From contig NZ_QGGP01000007.1 of NCBI RefSeq assembly GCF_003148645.1, positions 95,999 through 159,998 on the forward strand: a stretch of 64,000 bases of DNA. Direction: 5' to 3'. The notes below the pieces were generated by a model. It saw only the letters and a program-made list of their open reading frames with translations. It was not told the DNA's origin and did no database searches. This DNA is from Xanthomarina spongicola (lineage in GTDB: Bacteria; Bacteroidota; Bacteroidia; Flavobacteriales; Flavobacteriaceae). Below are positions 1 through 7,811 of the stretch, in pieces; the first letter of the stretch is position 1, and each line of letters starts with the position of its first letter. A program made the position numbers and the translations under genes.

Positions 1-1
1 T

Positions 2-805
2 CCATATTTAGAAACACTATTTGTTCAAATTACTGATAATGGGTTATGTTATGCGTATTCAAACATTAACTTAGCTGTGTTTCCTTTTCCTGAACTAGTT
101 CCAGATGAAGAAAGTACTTATTGTTTAAATACATATCCAGAGACCATAAGTTTAGAAGCAGGAATTTTAAACGGATTGCCTTCAGATTTTACTTATCAAT
201 GGCTTTTAGATGGCATCGATTTAATGCAGAATTCTGAACAGATTTTAATTAATGAAACTGGTGTTTATACAGTTATTGTTACAAATAACGATGGTTGTTC
301 AAGCACAAGAACCATCACAGTTTTTCCTTCTAACATTGCTACCATTGAAGATGTTTTTGTAACTGAAGCCTCTAATAATAACACAATAACTATTAATGTT
401 TCAGGCGAAGGTGATTACGAATATGCTTTAGATAATGGCTTCTTTCAAAACAGCAATACATTTTCCAATGTATCTCCTGGATATCACACAGTGCATATTC
501 AAGATAAAAATGGCTGTGGAATTGTTTCAGAAGACGTATCAGTTTTAGGTTTTCCAAAATTCTTCACTCCCAATGGAGATGGATATAACGATTTTTGGAA
601 TCCTATTGGTTTAGATTATTTAGAAACTAACGTTATCATAAAGGTTTTTAATCGTTACGGAAAACTTATTAAAGAATTAAGTGCTTTTGGGTCTGGTTGG
701 GATGGAACTTTTAATGGCAATTTACTCCCAAGTGATGATTATTGGTTTGTTATCACATTAACAGACGGAAAAGAATATCGAGGTCATTTCTCTTTAAAAC
801 GATAA
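2..805 (+). CDS. T9SS type B sorting-domain protein, C-terminal part (partial)
   Basis: The reading frame is open to the left edge, so only the last 267 codons of a secreted surface protein are present and the true start lies outside the window. The middle resembles the beta-sandwich repeats of gliding-motility-associated adhesins (for example VSPGYHTVHIQDKNGCG). The last 85 residues carry the type B sorting signature: FTPNGDGYND, then NRYGKLI and GWDGTFNG, ending in a short basic tail (SLKR). Such domains direct export through the type IX secretion system, which occurs only in Bacteroidetes. The cargo function cannot be read from this fragment. Confidence 0.9.
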   Translation, partial: PYLETLFVQITDNGLCYAYSNINLAVFPFPELVPDEESTYCLNTYPETISLEAGILNGLPSDFTYQWLLDGIDLMQNSEQILINETGVYTVIVTNNDGCSSTRTITVFPSNIATIEDVFVTEASNNNTITINVSGEGDYEYALDNGFFQNSNTFSNVSPGYHTVHIQDKNGCGIVSEDVSVLGFPKFFTPNGDGYNDFWNPIGLDYLETNVIIKVFNRYGKLIKELSAFGSGWDGTFNGNLLPSDDYWFVITLTDGKEYRGHFSLKR

Positions 806-884
806 ACGAAAGTTTCATACAAAATTTCTAATTCCAACAACTTTAAGTAATTTAGACAATTCAAGTACTTTAGGCACTTTTTCA

Positions 885-2888
885 ATGAAATTTAAGATAA
901 AATCAGAATTCAGTCCAACAGGAGATCAACCAGCTGCAATTAAACAATTAGTAGACGGTCTTGTTATTCAAGAAAAATACCAAACACTTCTTGGTGTTAC
1001 TGGTTCTGGTAAAACATTTACAGTTGCTAATGTTATAGAAGAAGTACAAAAACCAACGTTAGTTTTAGCACATAACAAAACCTTGGCAGCGCAATTATAT
1101 TCTGAATTCAAGCAGTTTTTTCCTGAAAATGCAGTCGAATATTTTGTGTCTTATTACGATTATTACCAACCTGAAGCATACATTCCAGTTTCTGGAGTTT
1201 ATATAGAAAAAGATCTCTCTATAAACGAAGAAATTGAAAAAATGCGATTAAGTACAACCTCTTCTCTTCTTTCTGGAAGACGAGATGTTTTAGTAGTAGC
1301 TTCCGTATCTTGTTTATATGGTATTGGAAATCCTGTAGAATTTCAGAAGAATGTGATTTCACTTGAAAAAGATCAGGTTATTTCACGAACAAAATTACTT
1401 CACAGATTGGTTCAAAGTTTATATTCCAGAACTGAAGCCGAATTTAATCATGGGAATTTCAGAATAAAAGGAGATACAGTTGATGTATTTCCAAGTTACG
1501 ATGATCATGCTTTTAGAATTCACTTTTTTGGCGATGAAATTGAAGAAATTGAAGCTTTCAACATTCAAACTAATGAAGTAATTGAGAAATATGATAGACT
1601 GAATATTTATCCAGCTAATATGTTTGTTACGTCTCCAGATGTCTTACAAGGAGCTATAAAAGACATTCAAGACGATTTAGTAAAGCAATACGATTATTTT
1701 AAAGAAATAGGCAAACACTTAGAAGCAAAAAGATTAAAAGAACGCACTGAATTCGATTTAGAAATGATTCGAGAATTGGGTTATTGCTCTGGTATTGAAA
1801 ACTATTCTCGTTACTTAGATGGCAGACAACCAGGAACCAGACCTTTCTGTTTATTAGACTATTTTCCAGACGACTATTTAATGGTTGTAGACGAAAGTCA
1901 CGTAACCATTTCTCAAGTACATGCCATGTATGGAGGAGATAGAAGCAGGAAAGAAAATCTGGTAGAATATGGTTTTAGATTACCAGCTGCTATGGACAAT
2001 AGACCTTTAAAATTTGAAGAGTTTGAAGCGCTACAAAACCAAGTGATTTATGTTAGTGCTACTCCAGCAGATTACGAACTTCAAAAATCAGATGGTGTTT
2101 ATGTCGAACAAGTAATTCGTCCTACTGGACTTTTAGATCCTACTATTGAAGTAAGACCAAGTTTAAACCAAATAGACGATTTAATAGAAGAAATCCAGCT
2201 ACGTGTAGAAAAAGACGAACGAACATTAGTGACTACTTTAACCAAAAGAATGGCTGAAGAATTAACCAAGTATTTAAGCAGAATTCAAATACGCGTACGT
2301 TATATACATAGTGATGTAGATACTTTGGAGCGTGTACAAATTATGCAAGATTTACGTGCAGGTATGTTTGATGTTTTAGTTGGTGTCAATCTTTTAAGAG
2401 AAGGCCTAGATTTGCCTGAAGTGTCATTGGTTGCTATTCTTGATGCAGATAAAGAAGGCTTTTTGCGTTCAGCGAGATCATTAACACAAACTGTTGGAAG
2501 AGCTGCAAGGAATCTAAATGGAAAAGCTATTATGTATGCAGACAAAATAACCAAGAGTATGCAAAAAACCATTGATGAGACTAATTACAGACGTGAAAAA
2601 CAAATTGCTTATAACACAAAGCACAATCTAATTCCTAAGGCATTAAACAAAAGTCTTGACAATGCGTTGTCAAAGAATTCGGTGAGTACATATAGTTATG
2701 AATTGGAAGCATTAAAAGCAGCAGAACCAGAAAGTAAATATTTAACTAAAGGTGAATTGGAAAAGAAAATCCGTGAAAAACGAAAATTTATGGAAGAAGC
2801 CGCAAAGGCTTTAAACTTTTTACAAGCAGCCAAATTTAGGGATGAAATTAAAGCTTATCAAGATAAGCTTGAGAAGCTTAAAATATAA
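885..2888 (+). CDS. uvrB: Excinuclease ABC subunit UvrB
   Basis: DNA damage recognition and helicase-like subunit of nucleotide excision repair; it is loaded by UvrA and recruits UvrC. The 667 residues match the usual length of the family. Visible are the Walker A motif GVTGSGKT near residue 39, the damage-binding beta-hairpin region YYDYYQPEAYIP near residue 92, the DESH Walker B motif, the helicase motif QTVGRAARN near residue 535, and a C-terminal UVR coiled coil (EKKIREKRKFMEEAAKALNF onward) that contacts UvrC. The start MKFKIKSEFSPTGDQP is the conserved family N-terminus. No cognate repair gene lies beside it. Confidence 0.98.
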   Translation: MKFKIKSEFSPTGDQPAAIKQLVDGLVIQEKYQTLLGVTGSGKTFTVANVIEEVQKPTLVLAHNKTLAAQLYSEFKQFFPENAVEYFVSYYDYYQPEAYIPVSGVYIEKDLSINEEIEKMRLSTTSSLLSGRRDVLVVASVSCLYGIGNPVEFQKNVISLEKDQVISRTKLLHRLVQSLYSRTEAEFNHGNFRIKGDTVDVFPSYDDHAFRIHFFGDEIEEIEAFNIQTNEVIEKYDRLNIYPANMFVTSPDVLQGAIKDIQDDLVKQYDYFKEIGKHLEAKRLKERTEFDLEMIRELGYCSGIENYSRYLDGRQPGTRPFCLLDYFPDDYLMVVDESHVTISQVHAMYGGDRSRKENLVEYGFRLPAAMDNRPLKFEEFEALQNQVIYVSATPADYELQKSDGVYVEQVIRPTGLLDPTIEVRPSLNQIDDLIEEIQLRVEKDERTLVTTLTKRMAEELTKYLSRIQIRVRYIHSDVDTLERVQIMQDLRAGMFDVLVGVNLLREGLDLPEVSLVAILDADKEGFLRSARSLTQTVGRAARNLNGKAIMYADKITKSMQKTIDETNYRREKQIAYNTKHNLIPKALNKSLDNALSKNSVSTYSYELEALKAAEPESKYLTKGELEKKIREKRKFMEEAAKALNFLQAAKFRDEIKAYQDKLEKLKI

Positions 2889-2918
2889 AATTAGAGGTTT
2901 TAACTTTTTTAAAAATTA

Positions 2919-3320
2919 CTAATTATATTGAACCTTAAAGATATCAATAAGCACATCTGGTGGAACAATTTTATTAGGAAAGCTTTCCATCAAGTATAAT
3001 ACTTTATTTATAGACTCATGACTTAAACCCATTCTAAGACCATAATTAAAAAGTTTAATCTTGTCTTTAGGAGAATTTTCCTCATCGATATTCATTAATA
3101 ATACCAATCTATGAAACTGGACAATACGTTCGCTATGAGATTCTAAATGAATATAATTTATAGGATGCTCGATTAAATAATCGAAATCTTCTCTTGAAAT
3201 ATCTAACTGTTTTGCAATAGCCAATAAAAAATTATATTCTATTGGTTTTAGATTGCTTTCGCTTTTTGCAAATGATATCATTTCAGACAAAAGGCTTAAT
3301 TTTTCAACCTTGTTAATCAT
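2919..3320 (-). CDS. TerB-like small helical protein
   Basis: A 133-residue soluble protein without signal peptide or membrane segment, predicted all-helical. The pattern of helices with SLLSEMISFAKSES, then EYNFLLAIAKQLDIS, resembles the TerB/DjlA fold often found as a stand-alone protein in Flavobacteriia. It converges with uvrB, 30 bases apart. Related database entries may carry an excinuclease name merely from this neighbourhood, but nothing in the sequence supports a repair role. Function unknown. Confidence 0.7.
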   Translation of the reverse strand: MINKVEKLSLLSEMISFAKSESNLKPIEYNFLLAIAKQLDISREDFDYLIEHPINYIHLESHSERIVQFHRLVLLMNIDEENSPKDKIKLFNYGLRMGLSHESINKVLYLMESFPNKIVPPDVLIDIFKVQYN

Positions 3321-3532
3321 TGGAGGAATGGATTAATATTACAATATAAAGATACCTATAAACAATATTTAATAATCCCTTATAATTTGTAACTTGTCGA
3401 AAATTTGAATGCGTTTCATCGTTATTTTCTTACATTTAATAAATAATATTTTTTAACATTTTGATTATCAGATAGTTAATTCGAACGTGCATTTCATCGA
3501 TTATTCTATTATTGAACCATAAAACTAAACAC

Positions 3533-3799
3533 ATGACAAACAACGATATCTTCAAAAAACTAAGAGTTGCATTAAAACTTCGCGATGATGAAATTGTTAA
3601 AATTTTAGAATTAGTAGACTTTAGAATTACAAAAAGTGAATTAGGTGCTTTTTTTAGAAAAGAAGACCATCCAAAATACATGGAATGTGGCGATCAAATT
3701 TTAAGAAATTTCCTGAATGGATTAGTAATTCATCTTCGTGGACCAATGCCTAAAAAAGAAATAAAGCAACCAACTACAAATAAACCCTTAAAAAAATAA
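3533..3799 (+). CDS. DUF1456 (YehS-like) family protein
   Basis: An 88-residue protein starting MTNNDIFKKLRVALKLRDDEI. The ATG at 3533 is preferred over an in-frame TTG 21 bases upstream because this is the conserved family start. It contains one copy of the DUF1456 helix pair, including the typical GAFFRKEDHPKYMECGDQ stretch near residues 44-60. Escherichia coli YehS has two copies in about 155 residues, so this is the short single-copy form common in Flavobacteriia. The basic, lysine-rich tail could bind nucleic acid, but no biochemical function is known for the family. Confidence 0.85.
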   Translation: MTNNDIFKKLRVALKLRDDEIVKILELVDFRITKSELGAFFRKEDHPKYMECGDQILRNFLNGLVIHLRGPMPKKEIKQPTTNKPLKK

Positions 3800-3823
3800 T
3801 AAAGGTTTTAAAAGTTTATTGAA

Positions 3824-3850
3824 TAATCTTAAATTGCGCATTTAAGATTA
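3824..3850. repeat. Perfect inverted repeat 17 bp upstream of cysH
   Basis: Two 11-bp arms (TAATCTTAAAT and its complement) flank a 5-base TGCGC loop. The element ends 16 bases before the cysH start codon. No T-run follows on the plus strand, so it is not a typical terminator of the preceding DUF1456 gene. It may be an operator for sulphur control of cysH or a hairpin in the leader. Confidence 0.6.
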
Positions 3851-3866
3851 AAATGTCCTAAATAAT

Positions 3867-4565
3867 ATGATAGATAATCCTACTATTATGAATTCGTCTG
3901 AAATTTCAGATGAACAAATAAAATCTCTCAATAAGAAATACAAATATCTTTCAGTTACAAATCGTATTAAAGAACTTTATGTAGATTTCGATGTTAACCA
4001 AGTTATGTTAACTAGCTCTTTTGCTGCAACCTCAGCTTTCTTATTAAAACTTTTTTCTGATGTTAACAAAGAACAACAAGTCTTCTTTATTGATACAGGA
4101 TATCATTTTGAAGAAACATTAAAATATAAAGACAAGTTGGTACAATTATATGGTTTAAATGTAAAATCTATAAGTGCTATAAAAGAGGAACATGAGTTTA
4201 CAACCAAAGATGAAACATGGAAGAAAAATCCTGATTTTTGTTGTTCAATAAATAAAGTAAGCCCTTTAGAATCCATTAAAAAAAATTACAAGGTTTGGGT
4301 GTCTGGCTTAATGGAATGGCAAAGCGACCATAGAGCAAGTTTAGATATTTTTGAAATGCGTGGAGAAATATTAAAATTCTATCCACTATTAGATATTACT
4401 AAAGAACAACGTGATGCTTTTATTGAAATTCACCAATTACCTTTTCATCCTTTAGTTGCAAAAGGTTATAACTCCATTGGCTGTAGTCATTGTACAATTC
4501 CTAGTGAAGACAGAAGTGGACGATGGAACAACAATCCAAAAACGGAGTGTGGCTTACATCTTTAA
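3867..4565 (+). CDS. cysH: Assimilatory sulphate reductase, iron-sulphur (APS-type) CysH
   Basis: Reduces activated sulphate to sulphite with thioredoxin in cytosolic cysteine biosynthesis. At 232 residues it has the family length. The nucleotide-binding SSFAATSA motif is at residues 50-57 and the catalytic cysteine is Cys228 in the C-terminal ECGLHL. Four further cysteines (Cys125-Cys126 in FCCSINK and Cys206/Cys209 in GCSHC) form the 4Fe-4S site that marks the adenylylsulphate (APS) branch rather than the PAPS branch. No other sulphur genes are adjacent. An inverted repeat lies just upstream and a strong hairpin downstream. Confidence 0.95.
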   Translation: MIDNPTIMNSSEISDEQIKSLNKKYKYLSVTNRIKELYVDFDVNQVMLTSSFAATSAFLLKLFSDVNKEQQVFFIDTGYHFEETLKYKDKLVQLYGLNVKSISAIKEEHEFTTKDETWKKNPDFCCSINKVSPLESIKKNYKVWVSGLMEWQSDHRASLDIFEMRGEILKFYPLLDITKEQRDAFIEIHQLPFHPLVAKGYNSIGCSHCTIPSEDRSGRWNNNPKTECGLHL

Positions 4566-4593
4566 ACTAATTTTTAAAAAATCGAAAATAAAA

Positions 4594-4621
4594 AAAGCCA
4601 CTTTATATTTAAAGTGGCTTT
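4594..4621. terminator. Bidirectional terminator between cysH and sucC
   Basis: A 12-bp stem (AAAGCCACTTTA and its complement) with a TATT loop and A/T tracts on both sides sits between two convergent genes, so it can end transcription from either direction. Confidence 0.85.
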
Positions 4622-4666
4622 TGTTTTGTTAAACTCTTAGATAAAACTAAGAGCTACCTTTTTTAA

Positions 4667-5857
4667 TTAGGCTAAAACTTTCTGTACTTTATCTGCTGCT
4701 TCTTGAAATTCAGTTGCACTTAATACATCTAAACCAGAATTATCTATTAATTCTTTAGCGATGTCTGCATTGGTTCCTTGAAGACGTACAATAATTGGCA
4801 CATTAATATTACCCATATTTTTATATGCATCAATAACACCTTGTGCAACACGATCGCAACGTACAATACCTCCAAAGATGTTAATCAAAATAGCTTTAAC
4901 AGCAGGATCTTTTAAAATAATTTTAAAAGCTGCTTCTACTCTTGCAGCATCAGCAGTTCCACCTACATCTAAAAAGTTTGCTGGTTCTCCACCTGCTTGT
5001 TTTATTAAATCCATAGTTGCCATTGCAAGTCCTGCTCCATTAACCATACAACCAACATTTCCGTCTAAGTCAACATAGTTAAGTCCTAAAGCTCCTGCTT
5101 CTACTTCAATTGGATTTTCTTCACGTAAATCGCGTAAATCTTGATAATCTTTATGTCTGTAAAGGGCATTATCGTCTATGGTTACTTTAGCATCCACAGC
5201 CATAATTTTATTGTCACTTGTTTTTAATACTGGATTGATTTCGAATAAAGAAGCATCAGATTCTACATAGGCAGTATATAAAGAAGCAACAAACTTGGTC
5301 ATTTCTTTAAATGCAAGTCCTTCTAATCCTAAGTTAAAAGCAACACGTCTAGCCTGAAAAGGCATTAACCCAACAGATGGATCTACCTCTTCAGTGAAGA
5401 TTAAATGTGGTGTTTCTTCAGCAACAGTTTCTATATCCATTCCTCCTTCTGTAGAATACATAATCATATTACGTCCAGTAGCACGATTCAATAAAACTGA
5501 CATATAAAACTCATTCGTTTCAGTTTCACCTGGATAATAAACGTCTTCAGCAACTAAAACTTGGTGAACTTTTTTTCCTTCAGCAGACGTTTGTGGTGTA
5601 ATTAAATTCATACCAATTATTTGTCCTGCAATTTGTTCAACCTCTTGAAGATTTTTTGCAAGCTTAACGCCTCCTCCTTTACCACGTCCACCTGCATGAA
5701 CCTGAGCTTTAATTACATGCCAACCTGTTCCAGTTTCAGCAGTTAACTGTTTTGCAGCAGCAACAGCTTCTTGTGCATTTTTTGCTACCATTCCACGCTG
5801 AATACGTACGCCAAAGTTTGCTAATATGTCTTTTCCTTGATATTCGTGTAAATTCAT
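4667..5857 (-). CDS. sucC: Succinyl-CoA synthetase (ADP-forming) beta subunit
   Basis: TCA-cycle enzyme subunit that grasps ATP and binds CoA-derived succinyl phosphate with the SucD alpha subunit. The 396-residue protein starts at MNLHEYQGKDIL, the invariant N-terminus. An upstream in-frame ATG adding 15 residues is not conserved and is rejected. The ATP-grasp domain with HAGGRGKGGGVKL is at about 51-63, and the C-terminal ligase domain carries FLDVGGTA and INIFGGIVRCD, as in the family. SucD is not adjacent, a common arrangement in Bacteroidetes. A good promoter match lies upstream. Confidence 0.98.
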   Translation of the reverse strand: MNLHEYQGKDILANFGVRIQRGMVAKNAQEAVAAAKQLTAETGTGWHVIKAQVHAGGRGKGGGVKLAKNLQEVEQIAGQIIGMNLITPQTSAEGKKVHQVLVAEDVYYPGETETNEFYMSVLLNRATGRNMIMYSTEGGMDIETVAEETPHLIFTEEVDPSVGLMPFQARRVAFNLGLEGLAFKEMTKFVASLYTAYVESDASLFEINPVLKTSDNKIMAVDAKVTIDDNALYRHKDYQDLRDLREENPIEVEAGALGLNYVDLDGNVGCMVNGAGLAMATMDLIKQAGGEPANFLDVGGTADAARVEAAFKIILKDPAVKAILINIFGGIVRCDRVAQGVIDAYKNMGNINVPIIVRLQGTNADIAKELIDNSGLDVLSATEFQEAADKVQKVLA

Positions 5858-5916
5858 CTTTAAGTTCTTATTTGTTATTTCCTTAAAATAAAGAAACATC
5901 AAAATTTATAGTGGCA

Positions 5917-5947
5917 CAAAAGTAAACAACCTGATGCTTTTTACCAA
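5917..5947 (-). promoter_or_regulatory. Bacteroidetes-type promoter of sucC
   Basis: On the minus strand a TTGG -33-like element (5944-5947) is separated by 19 bases from TACTTTTG (5917-5924), which matches the TAnnTTTG -7 consensus of Bacteroidetes primary sigma factors. It ends about 60 bases before the sucC start codon. Confidence 0.5.
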
Positions 5948-6042
5948 TAAATTTTAAAGGAAGTATTTTATTTTATAACTGAATGTTCAAGGAATTTAAC
6001 AAACTATCAGTGTTGTCTATAAAAAATAAGGTATTGAGGCAC

Positions 6043-6081
6043 AAAAATACCGATGAGTCATTGAGACTCATCGGTATTTTT
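6043..6081. terminator. Strong hairpin terminator downstream of T9SS cargo gene
   Basis: A 17-bp perfect stem (arms 6043-6059 and 6065-6081) with a 5-base loop. A tract and T tract are both part of the stem. On the minus strand it directly follows the gene at 6099-7106. Confidence 0.85.
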
Positions 6082-6098
6082 TATAAACTATAATAATT

Positions 6099-7106
6099 TT
6101 ATTTCTTAATAAATTTCTTAGTAATAAACCCATTTTTAGTTTGAACAGATACAATATATAAACCACTTTTTAGTCCAGATACATCAACTGATTTTGAAGC
6201 ACCAATTGAACTTAAAATTATTCGCCCGTTTATATCCGAAACACGAATAGATTGAATTGTATTCGCTGGGTTAAATTTAATATTTAATATATCAATCACT
6301 GGATTAGGAGCTACACTAAACTCATTCGTTACCAAAGTATTGTTTGGCGTTGATAAAGAATTTGTTAAGAAACTTTCCATAAGAGTTATAGTATCATCTA
6401 TACCAACAATGGCAAATTCAATATCAGCTGTATTCGATCTAAAAACAAGATTACCATTACTATTATCATAATAGTAATAGGATGTTTGAAATACAGTTCC
6501 TGTAAAAATAGATACGGATAAGGTTAAATCTTGAACTATTTTTAGTCTTGTTACACTACCACTAAATGCACCCTCTCCAAGATCATTCATATTTAAAGTT
6601 CCATGAGCATCAACTGTAGTTGTAATTGTTCCTGCAAAAGTACCTGATCCAGAATCGCTTGTAAAAGACCCAGCTACTGCGTCTGAAGTTGTATCCAAAT
6701 AGCTTAAAGGAAATGTCCCAAGAAATGCATTATTTGTGTTATAATTCAATTCAAAACCAGCATTAGAAACACCCGTAAAAGAAAAAGCACCTGCTATATC
6801 TTTAGCAAAAATATTATTTTCTTCCATGGTACCTGATGTTGTAACAGTTAAAACCTCAGTAGTTCCAGGGTATGTAGCTAACTCACTAGCAGTAGGTACA
6901 GCATAGGTATCCGTGTTTATCCCTAATGTTGTTAAATTCGTAAAATCCCATACTAATGATGCACCAGAGGTGCTTTGGTCAATAGCAGGATTAGATTCTA
7001 CAATGGCATACGATGACATTGGAACACTAAAGAATTCATTAATTGGTGCTTGCGCAAAAAATAATACGGGTAAAAATAAAAATAAGAAAGGTAGTTTTGT
7101 TTTCAT
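6099..7106 (-). CDS. T9SS type A sorting-domain secreted protein
   Basis: A 335-residue secreted protein of unknown function. The N-terminus has a clear signal peptide with a hydrophobic FLFLFLPVLFF core and cleavage after FAQA. The middle (about 25-260) is rich in Thr, Ser, Gly and Asn with beta-strand patterns and no recognisable catalytic motif. The last 70 residues form the type A sorting domain: NPVIDILNI, then DINGRII, LKSGLYIVSV and a basic KKFIKK end. It would be exported through the Sec and type IX systems and attached to the surface or released. It stands alone between two hairpins and a divergent gene. Confidence 0.88.
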   Translation of the reverse strand: MKTKLPFLFLFLPVLFFAQAPINEFFSVPMSSYAIVESNPAIDQSTSGASLVWDFTNLTTLGINTDTYAVPTASELATYPGTTEVLTVTTSGTMEENNIFAKDIAGAFSFTGVSNAGFELNYNTNNAFLGTFPLSYLDTTSDAVAGSFTSDSGSGTFAGTITTTVDAHGTLNMNDLGEGAFSGSVTRLKIVQDLTLSVSIFTGTVFQTSYYYYDNSNGNLVFRSNTADIEFAIVGIDDTITLMESFLTNSLSTPNNTLVTNEFSVAPNPVIDILNIKFNPANTIQSIRVSDINGRIILSSIGASKSVDVSGLKSGLYIVSVQTKNGFITKKFIKK

Positions 7107-7121
7107 GTGTTATGTTTTTTT

Positions 7122-7129
7122 CAAAGCTA
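7122..7129 (-). promoter_or_regulatory. Candidate -7 element of T9SS cargo gene
   Basis: TAGCTTTG on the minus strand matches TAnnTTTG and lies 16 bases before the start codon. No clear -33 element is visible. Confidence 0.35.
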
Positions 7130-7240
7130 TTAAAAAGTGTGCTTCATCTATAAAAAATAGGATAATATTAAAAGAAACTTCGTTTAAGTGTTTTATTGAT
7201 TGATAATTAATTTTGTATTTTTATCATTAAACTATTAATT

Positions 7241-7753
7241 ATGAAAAAGTTAGACTGGTATGAATTCACTAAACGAATTTATATTCATACAACTGTTGAA
7301 AAACTTTATTGGTGTTGGGCTACAAAAGAAGGTCTTATTTCATGGTTTTTAAAAGATGCTGAGTTTTCAAGAAATGAAAAAGTCATAAATAATTCAGAAT
7401 TTATACAACAAAATGACAATTATACTTGGTTTTGGTACAATTGGGATGGAAAAGAAGAAGGAAAAATTCTTGAAGCAAATGGAACAAATGTTATTAAATT
7501 TACATTTGCTGGAAGTTGTGTAGTTACCATTACTATAGAACAAAAAGAACATGCTGTTTTACTTTCTTTAACGCAATCTAACATCCCACTAGACGACAAA
7601 AGCAAACTCGAAATATTTTATGGTTGCAGCAATGGTTGGACTTTTTGGTTAACCAATTTAAAGTCTTATTTAGAACATGACATCTTATTAAACGAGACCA
7701 AAATTGATTTAAGGCCCTTTGGATTAGCTGGTTACGAATTTGTAAATATGTAG
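7241..7753 (+). CDS. START-like (SRPBCC/AHSA1-type) domain protein
   Basis: A 170-residue cytosolic protein. The N-terminus (FTKRIYIHTTVEKLYWCWAT near residues 9-28) and the following WFLKDAEF have the pattern of the SRPBCC helix-grip fold, where a beta strand is followed by a helix that opens a hydrophobic cavity. The C-terminal helix with GWTFWLTNLKSYLEH also fits AHSA1-like proteins. The ligand is unknown. It is divergently transcribed from the T9SS cargo gene and is the last gene before the TPR kinase. Confidence 0.8.
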   Translation: MKKLDWYEFTKRIYIHTTVEKLYWCWATKEGLISWFLKDAEFSRNEKVINNSEFIQQNDNYTWFWYNWDGKEEGKILEANGTNVIKFTFAGSCVVTITIEQKEHAVLLSLTQSNIPLDDKSKLEIFYGCSNGWTFWLTNLKSYLEHDILLNETKIDLRPFGLAGYEFVNM

Positions 7754-7811
7754 TTTTTTTTAGTATCTTTAAACTCTCCTCAAGTCTTTTTTAATAGCGT
7801 TCAAAAGACTT

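Noticed and set aside
2300..2572. Minus-strand 90-codon frame inside uvrB
   Set aside because: It overlaps the conserved helicase region of uvrB on the other strand and has no recognisable domain.
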